This document shows, in pieces, positions 16,228-23,505 of a stretch of DNA of 23,933 nucleotides (positions within the stretch are counted from its first letter, which is position 1; every line of letters starts with the position of its first letter). The stretch covers positions 1 to 23,933 of the forward strand of contig JAHHRC010000013.1 in assembly GCA_020026035.1 (NCBI GenBank), in the 5' to 3' direction. Source of the stretch: Erysipelotrichaceae bacterium. GTDB taxonomy: Bacteria > Bacillota_I > Bacilli_A > Erysipelotrichales > Erysipelotrichaceae. Under the pieces are notes generated by a model. That model did not search any database. It worked only from the letters and a program-made list of their open reading frames with translations, and was not told the origin of the DNA. Both the position numbers and the translations under genes were made by a program.

Positions 16228-16509
16228 TTAGCGAACCATGTCTTTTAGAGACTTAGATGCCTTGAATCCAGGAATCTTTGTCGCTGGGATTTGGATAGGT
16301 TCTTTAGTTTGAGGGTTGATACCTGTACGTGCTGCACGTGTCTTAACTTCGAACTTTCCGAATCCTGCAATGTCAACCTTTGCACCATCTTGAAGGGCAA
16401 CAGACATTGTATCGAATAGAAGATCAACGATTTCTGCTGATTCCTTCTTAGTTAGGTTATGTTGTTCAGAAACAACTCTTGTCAATTCTTTTTTGTTTAA
16501 AACTTCCAT
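16228..16509 (-). CDS. hup: HU family DNA-binding protein
   Basis: A 93-residue nucleoid protein that binds and bends DNA as a dimer. The typical HU order is clear: N-terminal helices with NKKELTRVV, the GFGKFEV strand, the arm with RTGINPQTKEPIQIPA, and a C-terminal PGFKASKSLKDMV. The arm Pro that intercalates into DNA sits in NPQT. The open frame extends 30 codons further upstream (to 16599), but the HU fold starts at the ATG at 16509, which has AAGGAG 6 nt before it; the longer reading would cross the promoter. It is monocistronic, with its own promoter (16565-16537) and terminator (16185-16206). Assignment is secure. Confidence 0.96.
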   Translation of the reverse strand: MEVLNKKELTRVVSEQHNLTKKESAEIVDLLFDTMSVALQDGAKVDIAGFGKFEVKTRAARTGINPQTKEPIQIPATKIPGFKASKSLKDMVR

Positions 16510-16536
16510 GTTATTCTCCTTATTAGTACATTTCTT

Positions 16537-16565
16537 ATAATACACACTGTTTCCCATTCTATCAA
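16537..16565 (-). promoter_or_regulatory. Sigma-A-type promoter of the HU gene
   Basis: Minus strand: TTGATA (16565-16560), 17-nt spacer, TATTAT (16542-16537), 28 nt before the ATG. Both boxes are near consensus. Confidence 0.75.
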
Positions 16566-16591
16566 TAGATTTTGATGGAAAATTGCATAAT

Positions 16592-17542
16592 TCATTCATG
16601 AATTCGTGTGTTTATGCAATTTAGTAATGTAACGATATCATCTTGGGTTAAATTCTTAACACCAGATGCGTTTTTATGACCGCCACCATTGAATTGCTCA
16701 GCAATGTCATTGATGGTAACGATCTTGCTACGAAGGGAGCCATCGAACAATTGTTCGCCATTTTCCCCTTCTTTTTCTGTGAACATACACCAAGCTTCAA
16801 ATTCCTTCACACCACCTAATACATTAATGGCATTGCGTGCTTGTGCATCAGTGAGATTCCATTCTTCTAAGGTCTCTTTGGTTAAGATCACAAAGGCAAT
16901 ATGTCCATCAAGTAACTTGTAGTTACTTTGGATATAGGTTGCAAATTGGAATTGCGCCAAACTACGTTCGAACAATTCACGATTTAAGGCTGGAATGTCA
17001 ATACCATGGGAGGCTAAGAACGCTCCCATTTCTAATGTATGGGCTGTTGTGTTGGATGTTTTGTAGCTAAGGGTATCTGTTAAGAGTCCTTTGTATAAGA
17101 ATTCAGCAGTTGTTTTGGATACGTGACGTGTTTCACTTTCTTGTTTCATCAAACAAGTTAAGATCTCACAAGTTGCGGCACTTTCATCATAGACTAGATT
17201 AAAGTTGGCAAATGGGTCACGATTTGGATGATGGTCTACCTTGATAACAAGGTCAGCTAAAACAAAGCGTTGATCATCGACACGTTCTTTGTTTGCCGTA
17301 TCGACAACGATTGCTAAACAACCTTGTAACCATTCATCATTGGCTGTATCTAACTCTGGCCAATTCCCTTGTGGCGTACGTTCTATTCCAAGTGCTCTTA
17401 CGTCTTTTTCTTTAAAGTTTTCTTGTAGCCAAGACTTCAATCCAAACTGTGCACCAAAGGCATCACAGTCTGGACGAACATGGCGGAATATTGCAATTCG
17501 ATCATAGGAGGCAATTGAGCCTAACAATATGTCGAAGTTCAT
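16592..17542 (-). CDS. nrnA: DHH/DHHA1 family phosphoesterase, NrnA-like (oligoribonuclease / pAp phosphatase)
   Basis: A 316-residue Mn2+-dependent phosphoesterase. NrnA-type enzymes degrade short RNAs (and some cyclic-dinucleotide linear products) and dephosphorylate 3'-phosphoadenosine 5'-phosphate. Metal ligands are visible: H21, D25 and D27 in RHVRPDCDAFG, D81 in VVDTAN, and the DHH triad D103-H104-H105. The C-terminal DHHA1 domain ends with the substrate loop NGGGHKNASG. Cys26 replaces the usual Gly of the first motif (DGD to DCD), a conservative-looking deviation outside the metal ligands. The ATG lies 4 nt after the ackA stop with no strong ribosome binding site, so translation is probably coupled to ackA. 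RecJ-like or GGDEF-linked DHH proteins are less likely given the short soluble architecture. Confidence 0.88.
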   Translation of the reverse strand: MNFDILLGSIASYDRIAIFRHVRPDCDAFGAQFGLKSWLQENFKEKDVRALGIERTPQGNWPELDTANDEWLQGCLAIVVDTANKERVDDQRFVLADLVIKVDHHPNRDPFANFNLVYDESAATCEILTCLMKQESETRHVSKTTAEFLYKGLLTDTLSYKTSNTTAHTLEMGAFLASHGIDIPALNRELFERSLAQFQFATYIQSNYKLLDGHIAFVILTKETLEEWNLTDAQARNAINVLGGVKEFEAWCMFTEKEGENGEQLFDGSLRSKIVTINDIAEQFNGGGHKNASGVKNLTQDDIVTLLNCINTRIHE

Positions 17543-17546
17543 GCAA

Positions 17547-18743
17547 TTAAAGACCTAATAGACGTGTTGTATCTTGAGCAATAACGAGTTCTTCGTTTGT
17601 AGGAATAACGTATACAGCAACCTTCGAATCTGGACGAGAAATCAATGCTTCTTCCCCATGGATTGTTGCATTCAATTCATAGTCAATGGATAGACCCATT
17701 CCTTCTTCAAGACCCTTTAGTACACGTTCACGCATTGGGGCATCGTTTTCCCCTAGTCCTGCTGTAAATACCATCGCATCTACATGGCCTAGTTGCATAT
17801 AGTAACCACCAATGACATTCACTGCACGGTTACGGTAAAGATCAACGGTTAATTCACATCTTGGATCTTTTTCATTTACACCGGCTTGGATGTCACGTGC
17901 ATCACTTGACTTACCAGAAACACCTAGCATACCAGACTTCTTGTTTAGGTATGTGTCCATTTCTTCTGGTGTGCAGTTAAGTTGCTTCATCATGTAGAAG
18001 ACTACAGATGGATCTAAGTCACCAGAACGTGTTCCCATCATAACACCACCAAGTGGAGTTAATCCCATGGATGTATTCACACACTTACCACCCTTAACAG
18101 CTGTAATGGATGCACCATTTCCTAAGTGGTTTGTAATCATGTTCAAGTCCTTAACGTCTTTGCCCATTAGTTCTGCACAACGTCTATTGACATACATGTG
18201 GCTTGTACCATGTGCACCATAACGACGGATCTTGTAATCTGTATACCATTCGTAAGGAACGGCAAACATATAGCTTTCCGGTTCCATTGTTTGATGGAAT
18301 GCAGTATCGAATACGAATACATGCTTAATCTTTGGTAACGCTTCTACAAATGCTCTGTAGCATACTAAGTGCGCTGGGTTATGAAGTGGAGCTAGAACGC
18401 TCATTTCTTCTACCTTCGCTAATACATCTTCGTCTACTACAACGGATTGATCAAAGTATGCGCCACCTTGCACAATACGATGTCCTGCACCTTCAATTTC
18501 TTCAAGACTTGCAACGATGTTATGTTCTACTAATGACTTTAGTAACATATCAACAGCAGCCTTGTGATCAGGAAGTGGCATTGTTGTGCTAATCTTTTCG
18601 CCATTTACTTTAATAACGAAATTACCCATATCTTGACCAATACGTTCAGCAAGTCCGCTTGTTAAAACGGTAGCACTTGGCATATCGAACAATTGGAACT
18701 TTAGTGATGAGGAACCACTGTTCACTGAAATAACCTTACTCAT
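17547..18743 (-). CDS. ackA: Acetate kinase
   Basis: A 398-residue cytosolic enzyme that converts acetyl phosphate and ADP to acetate and ATP in fermentative energy metabolism. ASKHA-fold marks are clear: VNSGSSSLK at the N-terminus, GHRIVQGG, HNPAHL, the active-site FDTAFHQTM, YGAHGTSH, HLGNGAS, and the signature GLTPLGGVMMGTRSGD. Length matches the family (about 395-400). AAAGGAG is 6 nt before the ATG. A promoter lies at 18858-18830 and the leader contains an inverted repeat (18771-18796). No phosphotransacetylase gene is adjacent. nrnA follows by 4 nt and is probably co-transcribed. Confidence 0.97.
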   Translation of the reverse strand: MSKVISVNSGSSSLKFQLFDMPSATVLTSGLAERIGQDMGNFVIKVNGEKISTTMPLPDHKAAVDMLLKSLVEHNIVASLEEIEGAGHRIVQGGAYFDQSVVVDEDVLAKVEEMSVLAPLHNPAHLVCYRAFVEALPKIKHVFVFDTAFHQTMEPESYMFAVPYEWYTDYKIRRYGAHGTSHMYVNRRCAELMGKDVKDLNMITNHLGNGASITAVKGGKCVNTSMGLTPLGGVMMGTRSGDLDPSVVFYMMKQLNCTPEEMDTYLNKKSGMLGVSGKSSDARDIQAGVNEKDPRCELTVDLYRNRAVNVIGGYYMQLGHVDAMVFTAGLGENDAPMRERVLKGLEEGMGLSIDYELNATIHGEEALISRPDSKVAVYVIPTNEELVIAQDTTRLLGL

Positions 18744-18770
18744 TTTATTCTCCTTTACTTCTATTCTCTA

Positions 18771-18796
18771 TTTCACCTTTTGTTTGTTGGGTGAAA
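18771..18796 (-). promoter_or_regulatory. Inverted repeat in the ackA leader
   Basis: TTTCACC (18771-18777) and GGTGAAA (18790-18796) with a 12-nt spacer, lying between the promoter and the ribosome binding site. No T-run follows on the minus strand, so it is not a terminator. It could be a regulator-binding site or a leader hairpin. Confidence 0.5.
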
Positions 18797-18829
18797 CGAT
18801 TGCAATAAAACCTCTTACAACCATGTTCA

Positions 18830-18858
18830 AGTATAGTATAGATCCCGATTTGATTCAA
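18830..18858 (-). promoter_or_regulatory. Sigma-A-type promoter of ackA-nrnA
   Basis: Minus strand: TTGAAT (18858-18853), 17-nt spacer, TATACT (18835-18830). A second overlapping TATACT lies 5 nt upstream (18840-18835). Confidence 0.72.
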
Positions 18859-18902
18859 AAGAAAATACACAAATTTGCCTATTTCTTGCGTTTTTTAACA
18901 AA

Positions 18903-18938
18903 AAATCGCCAAAACCTAAGAAAAGGCTGGCGAATTTT
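18903..18938 (-). terminator. Intrinsic terminator of the smc-ftsY-ylxM operon
   Basis: CGCCA (18907-18911) pairs with TGGCG (18928-18932), supported by inner CC/GG and flanking AAAT/ATTT pairing with one bulge. A T-rich run follows on the minus strand. It is 3 nt past the last stop codon of the operon. Confidence 0.82.
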
Positions 18939-18940
18939 AC

Positions 18941-19165
18941 TTAAGATTTTGACTTATGATATGCTTCTATCCATTCAATCATTTCAAAATACCGTTGTTT
19001 ACTTGATTCGTAGCGTTCCATATTTCCTTCCATTGGCTTTAGCATTTGCATTGCATACGCTTTTAAGTAATCAATGTCTTTTGCAAAGCTACTATTAGGA
19101 TCGATATGAATGATGCGACATGCAAATTCATATTCTTCTTTACTGATCTTTCGAATGTTTTCCAT
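18941..19165 (-). CDS. Small conserved-looking hypothetical protein at the end of the smc-ftsY-ylxM operon
   Basis: A 74-residue, highly helical, charged protein that I do not recognise. The open frame reaches back to 19222. I chose the ATG at 19165, 13 nt after the ylxM stop, because an AAAGAGAG stretch precedes it; an ATG at 19189 that overlaps the ylxM end (82 aa) is an alternative. It has no Cys pair and no membrane segment or signal peptide; the sequence is rich in Met, Tyr, Glu and Lys. It occupies the place where ffh follows ylxM in many Bacillota, but it is far too small to be any SRP GTPase. A terminator follows directly, so it is the last gene of the operon. It is likely real from its position and ribosome binding site; function unknown. 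Confidence 0.6.
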   Translation of the reverse strand: MENIRKISKEEYEFACRIIHIDPNSSFAKDIDYLKAYAMQMLKPMEGNMERYESSKQRYFEMIEWIEAYHKSKS

Positions 19166-19178
19166 AATTCTCTCTTTC

Positions 19179-19511
19179 TTACGATTCATGTCTACTAAAA
19201 TCATTCGATTCAAGTAAATCAACGATGCTTAGAATCGCTTCATCGTTTGTTTTGTCTTTGATTTGTTCATACATCGCAAGACGAGCTTCTTGATTCTTCA
19301 CTAGATGCAATACACTTTCATAGCGGTCCATATCCTTTTGAACCTTGGCAATGGCATCATACACACCTGATCTAGAAATGCCTAATTCTTCGGCAATTTC
19401 ACTTAACGACAAGTCGTAGTAATAATACATACGACAGATTTCTTGTTGTTTCTTGGTGAATAAGGCGCCGTAATAATCAAAGTATGTATTCATGACTAGC
19501 TTATTTTGCAT
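19179..19511 (-). CDS. ylxM: YlxM-like (UPF0122) helix-turn-helix protein
   Basis: A 110-residue putative DNA-binding protein of the YlxM/p13 family, usually encoded with ftsY or ffh and thought to act with the signal recognition particle. The diagnostic block is an N-terminal NTYFDYYGALFTKKQ segment followed by a sigma-4-like helix-turn-helix, DLSLSEIAEELGISRSGVYDAI. The remainder is helical and charged. The start at 19511 overlaps the ftsY end by 11 nt and has GAAGG 8 nt upstream; an ATG at 19493 (104 aa), past the ftsY stop, is an alternative lacking a ribosome binding site. The upstream open frame to 19547 lies inside ftsY and is not used. Family call is good; molecular role is uncertain even in characterised species. 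Confidence 0.85.
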   Translation of the reverse strand: MQNKLVMNTYFDYYGALFTKKQQEICRMYYYYDLSLSEIAEELGISRSGVYDAIAKVQKDMDRYESVLHLVKNQEARLAMYEQIKDKTNDEAILSIVDLLESNDFSRHES

Positions 19512-20472
19512 CTTGTAGACCTTCGGAAATGCTATAAAGGTACGCATCTAAGTCAAATGGACGCAAGTCTTCTGGTTTTTCTCCAAGACCAATGAAGTGT
19601 ACTGGTAGCTTTAACTTGTTTTTAATCGCAATAACAATACCACCCTTTGCCGTTCCATCCATTTTGGTCAAAATAATACCGGTTAGATTGGTTGCTTGTT
19701 TAAAGATTTCTGCTTGTGATAGACCATTTTGACCCGTCGTTGCATCTAAGACTAACCACGTATTGTGTGGTGCACCTTCGATTTCTTTGTTGGAAACACG
19801 GTTCATCTTACTTAATTCATTCATTAAGTTTTGCTTGTTTTGTAAACGCCCAGCTGTATCACACAACAAGATATCAATGTTGTGTTCTTTTGCATAACGA
19901 CATCCATCAACAATCGCTGCCGAAGGATCGCCATTTTCTCTTCCCTTAATACAAGGAACATTCAACCGTTCGCCCCACTTCGCTAGTTGATCAATCGCAC
20001 CAGCCCGAAAGGTATCCGCAGCCACAAAGGCAACGGTTTTTCCTTGTGCTTGATACATCTTTGCAAGCTTTGCACAAGTCGTTGTCTTACCAGCCCCATT
20101 GACACCCTCTAAGAAGATAATCGTAGGCCCATTTTCATTCATGACAATTGGTAAATCTTCGCATTCTTCATAAATGGATTTCATGATTTCCAACAAGAAA
20201 CTCATCGCATAGCGGAATGGCAACTTTGGATATTCATCTGCTTTTTCTTTCAAGCGTTCACAGATCAAATCCGCTGTTTCAATTCCTACATCACTTTCTA
20301 ACAATAGAATTGTCAATTGTTCTAAGAATTCTTCATTGATTCCCGTGTAGGTATATTCCATCCCACTTAATTGGTCACCAAATGAAGAACGTGACTTTTT
20401 AAATCCAGAAAGATAGACTGCCTTGTCATCTTTCTTGTTAAATTTATTTTTTAAAGACTCTAAAAATCCCAT
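19501..20472 (-). CDS. ftsY: Signal recognition particle receptor FtsY
   Basis: A 323-residue GTPase that docks Ffh-ribosome complexes at the membrane for co-translational protein insertion. The N-terminal ~110 residues form a short basic A-region and the four-helix N domain (with LLLESDVGIE). The G domain has the P-loop GVNGAGKT (123-130), the AADTFRAGA switch, DTAGR (G3), TKMDG (G4) and the closing GLGEKPEDL. The acidic A domain of larger FtsY proteins is essentially absent, as is usual in Bacillota. The ribosome binding site AGGGGG overlaps the smc stop codon, and the ATG is 8 nt downstream, so smc and ftsY are translationally linked. Confidence 0.97.
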   Translation of the reverse strand: MGFLESLKNKFNKKDDKAVYLSGFKKSRSSFGDQLSGMEYTYTGINEEFLEQLTILLLESDVGIETADLICERLKEKADEYPKLPFRYAMSFLLEIMKSIYEECEDLPIVMNENGPTIIFLEGVNGAGKTTTCAKLAKMYQAQGKTVAFVAADTFRAGAIDQLAKWGERLNVPCIKGRENGDPSAAIVDGCRYAKEHNIDILLCDTAGRLQNKQNLMNELSKMNRVSNKEIEGAPHNTWLVLDATTGQNGLSQAEIFKQATNLTGIILTKMDGTAKGGIVIAIKNKLKLPVHFIGLGEKPEDLRPFDLDAYLYSISEGLQDAK

Positions 20473-20480
20473 ACTACCCC

Positions 20481-23417
20481 CTATGAATTCCCATCTGCAA
20501 ACTCACAAGCTTCCTTCATCTGTACCTTTAACATCGAAGAAACCCCTTGTTTCTGCATGGTAACACCATACAATACATTACAATTTTCCATTGTCCCTTG
20601 TCTATGGGTGACAACGATAAACTGGGTTTGGCTTGTGTAGTGATGCAAGTATTGTGCAAATCGTTCTACGTTACTTGGATCTAAAGCAGCTTCTACCTCA
20701 TCTAAAATAACAAGAGGTACTGGCTTCACCTTTAAAATCGCAAATAGAACACACAACGCAATCAAACTCTTTTCTCCACCCGAGAATAACATATTGTTTG
20801 TAACGGCCTTTCCTGGAGGTTGGGCATCAATATCAATTCCGGTATTTAAGATATCGTCTGGATCTACTAAGGTAAGCATTGCTTTCCCACCACCGTAAAT
20901 GTTTTGGAAGATCTCATTGAATTCTACATTGATCTTATCAAACATCTCTTTGAACTGTTTCACCATGACACGATCCATTTGTTCAATTGCATTTAAAATC
21001 TTATCACGAGATTCCAATAATTGCGAAACTTGTTCCTTCAAGAATTCATAACGCTTGTTTACTTCCTCGTATTCATGTGGTGCATTCATGTTGATATTTC
21101 CCAAACGATCAATCTCACTACGAAGCTGTAATACTTCTTGTTTGGCATTTTCAATGACTTCATCACTCACCTTTGTCTTTGCAAACTCATAAGTCAATTG
21201 GTATTCACTTGCAAGACGTTGTAGGTTTGTTTCAATCTTCGTATCAAGACGTCCTTGGTCAATCTTAATCGCATTACTTGACGCCACAAAGCGTTGTAGT
21301 TCCTTACGATCTTGCCGAAGTTTTATGTCTTTCCGATCAATCTCACTATTGATGCGTAAACGTTCTTGGTTCTTACTTTGAATGCTTTGTAAGATTTCAT
21401 CGCGTTTAAAGTAAGCATCATTGAGCTTTTGAATCGCTTCTTTGTCAAAGCCACCGTTGTCATCCATGTCCTCTAACTCTTCGGGTTTTAATAAAGCTAA
21501 TTCATTTGTTAGCTTTTCAAACTTTGCTTGTTTGGCATCGACAACTGGTTCAAGACGTGCTAAGGCAATGCGGTTTTCTTGTAAGGCATTGGAAATACTT
21601 GTCTTTGTAGTTTCGGCATCTTCTTTTGCCTGTTTACAAAGTTCAACCTTCGCCTCTTGACTATCAATTTGTTGTACTAAATCATTCATTTGTTTTTGTA
21701 GCGTTAATGGTGAGAAACGATGTTTTGCCTTACCACCCGTCATCGATCCACCACGATGAATGACTTCGCCATTCAAGGTAACGATTTCAACTTTATAGTT
21801 TAGTAACCGTGATAATTCATTTCCTTGTTTTAACGTACTTGTAACGACAATGTTTTGTAGTAACGATTCTACTACAGGCATATAAATCTCATCACACGTT
21901 ACAAACTCGCTGGCATAGCCTAAGAAGCCATCAAAGTTTTGACAAATGACATCTTCTTTCTCATTCACAAAGCGAGGCTTTAAGACCGATAATGGTAAGA
22001 AGGTTGCTCGACCAGATTCATTTTTATTCAAAAACGAAATGGCATTGCGCGCTGCTTCATCATCTTTTGTAACAATGTTAAACATCGCTCCACCCAAAGC
22101 TTCCGAGATCGCTTGTTCATAGCCATCTTCCGCCTTTAAGACTTGTCCAACAACCCCAAGAATCCCAACCAAGGCATTCTTGTTTTGCATAATCGCCTTT
22201 GCACCAGCATTCTTATTGCCAAGTGGATCTTTTAATTGTGCTTCAAGTTGGTTTTTTTGATTCAATAAAGACCTTAAAAACATCGCTTCTTTTTCATACG
22301 CATTGTTTGTATCAAAGACAACTTGGGCAATTTCCTTCATTTTGGAATTATCCAATTCAATTTCAACATTCAATTGGTCCAAGCGCTTCTTACGATCTTC
22401 AAACTCCGCTTTTGCGACTTCTAACAAACGCTTTGTCTCAATTGCCTTTTGTTCACGATTCCCAGTTTCAATGATGTATTTTCGCTTTTCATCCATTTCC
22501 GTCTTACGAGCTTCTAGATTGGAAATGACATCGACAATCTTAAGTAGTTCTCCTTGCATCAAGGTAACTTCTTGATCAAGTTGTGAGGTCTTTTTCTTTT
22601 CGGCTTGAATCTTTGCCTCATCGACTTGAATACTTGTTTCAAGTAGGTTTGATCGTGTTTCAATTTCAAATAAGGACTTCTCACCTTGGGCAATGCGATT
22701 TTGTAAGTCTTCAATTTCTTGTACTAATACGGCAATTTCAATTTCTTCTAAGCGTTGTTTTTTCTGTTGGTAAAGTTCTGCTTTTCTTGCTTGTCGCTTT
22801 AATGGTGACACTTGTTTTTCAAGTTCGAATAGAATGTCATGCACCCGGTCTAAGTTTTCTTTGGTTCGCTCTAATCGCGCTAAGGATTCAAGCTTGCGTT
22901 TTTTATACTTACTAACACCAGCTGCTTCTTCAAAGATGGCCCGACGTTCATGTGGTTTACTTTCGGCAAAGGAAATGATGTTACCTTGCGAAATGATACT
23001 TAAAGAATCTTTTCCAAGTCCCGTATCTAAAAACAACTCCACCACATCTTTTAAACGCACGCGGTTTCGATTGATTAAGTATTCCGTATCATTGCCATCA
23101 CGCTTTAAACGACGGGTTACTTCAACGGTATCAAATTCGCTATTTAAAATCCGATTCGTATTGTCAAACACTAAGGTTACTTCGGCCATTGCTTTGGGTC
23201 TACGATCAACAGAGCCGGCAAAAATGACATCGTTCATCTTCTCCCCACGCATGCTTTTGGCCGACTGTTCTCCAAGTACCCAACGTACCGAATCCGAGAT
23301 ATTCGACTTCCCACATCCATTTGGACCAACGATGCCTGTAATTGCATGATCAAACGCAATGTTTGTCTCATCCGCAAAGGACTTAAATCCTTGCATTTCT
23401 ATTCGTTTTAAAAACAT
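20481..23417 (-). CDS. smc: Chromosome segregation protein SMC (short-armed)
   Basis: A 978-residue condensin ATPase that compacts and segregates the chromosome with ScpA/ScpB. The N-terminal head carries Walker A GPNGCGKS (31-38) and an ISQG Q-loop. Coiled coil spans about 170-400, and the hinge about 410-565 with its glycine-rich RGGSMTGG. A second coiled coil spans about 575-835, and the C-terminal head has SGGEK (879-883) and Walker B with D906/E907 in LDEVEAALD. Bacterial SMCs are usually about 1150-1190 residues; here each arm is about 100 residues shorter while both heads and the hinge are intact, as in Mollicute SMCs. GAGGT precedes the ATG, and a promoter lies at 23472-23443. It is the first gene of smc-ftsY-ylxM; rnc, often upstream, is not. 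Confidence 0.97.
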   Translation of the reverse strand: MFLKRIEMQGFKSFADETNIAFDHAITGIVGPNGCGKSNISDSVRWVLGEQSAKSMRGEKMNDVIFAGSVDRRPKAMAEVTLVFDNTNRILNSEFDTVEVTRRLKRDGNDTEYLINRNRVRLKDVVELFLDTGLGKDSLSIISQGNIISFAESKPHERRAIFEEAAGVSKYKKRKLESLARLERTKENLDRVHDILFELEKQVSPLKRQARKAELYQQKKQRLEEIEIAVLVQEIEDLQNRIAQGEKSLFEIETRSNLLETSIQVDEAKIQAEKKKTSQLDQEVTLMQGELLKIVDVISNLEARKTEMDEKRKYIIETGNREQKAIETKRLLEVAKAEFEDRKKRLDQLNVEIELDNSKMKEIAQVVFDTNNAYEKEAMFLRSLLNQKNQLEAQLKDPLGNKNAGAKAIMQNKNALVGILGVVGQVLKAEDGYEQAISEALGGAMFNIVTKDDEAARNAISFLNKNESGRATFLPLSVLKPRFVNEKEDVICQNFDGFLGYASEFVTCDEIYMPVVESLLQNIVVTSTLKQGNELSRLLNYKVEIVTLNGEVIHRGGSMTGGKAKHRFSPLTLQKQMNDLVQQIDSQEAKVELCKQAKEDAETTKTSISNALQENRIALARLEPVVDAKQAKFEKLTNELALLKPEELEDMDDNGGFDKEAIQKLNDAYFKRDEILQSIQSKNQERLRINSEIDRKDIKLRQDRKELQRFVASSNAIKIDQGRLDTKIETNLQRLASEYQLTYEFAKTKVSDEVIENAKQEVLQLRSEIDRLGNINMNAPHEYEEVNKRYEFLKEQVSQLLESRDKILNAIEQMDRVMVKQFKEMFDKINVEFNEIFQNIYGGGKAMLTLVDPDDILNTGIDIDAQPPGKAVTNNMLFSGGEKSLIALCVLFAILKVKPVPLVILDEVEAALDPSNVERFAQYLHHYTSQTQFIVVTHRQGTMENCNVLYGVTMQKQGVSSMLKVQMKEACEFADGNS

Positions 23418-23442
23418 ACATTTACCTCAAATTTACTAGCTA

Positions 23443-23472
23443 AGTATATCAAAAATTCCTATTTTATCGCAA
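23443..23472 (-). promoter_or_regulatory. Sigma-A-type promoter of the smc operon
   Basis: Minus strand: TTGCGA (23472-23467), 18-nt spacer, TATACT (23448-23443), 25 nt before the smc ATG. The -35 box begins a few bases after the upstream gene's terminator stem. Confidence 0.6.
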
Positions 23473-23479
23473 ATATAAG

Positions 23480-23505
23480 AAAACCTGATGCCATCACCAG
23501 GTTTT
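23480..23505 (-). terminator. Intrinsic terminator overlapping the end of the U32-like gene
   Basis: AAAACCTG (23480-23487) pairs with CAGGTTTT (23498-23505), extended by TG/CA inside across one mismatch. On the minus strand the T-run TTTTCTTATATTT follows. The last sense codons and the TGA of the upstream gene lie within the stem. Confidence 0.82.

Noticed and set aside
4360..16230. A mobile element carrying the Wadjet block
   Set aside because: No integrase, transposase, tRNA fragment or flanking direct repeats were seen at either edge; horizontal origin is possible but unsupported by this sequence.
16510..16599. N-terminal extension of the HU open frame
   Set aside because: It crosses the hup promoter and overlaps nrnA; the HU fold and ribosome binding site both support the start at 16509.
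22834..23349. 171-codon plus-strand open frame antisense to smc
   Set aside because: Overlaps the highly conserved SMC head; composition is Ser/Arg-rich as expected for an antisense shadow.
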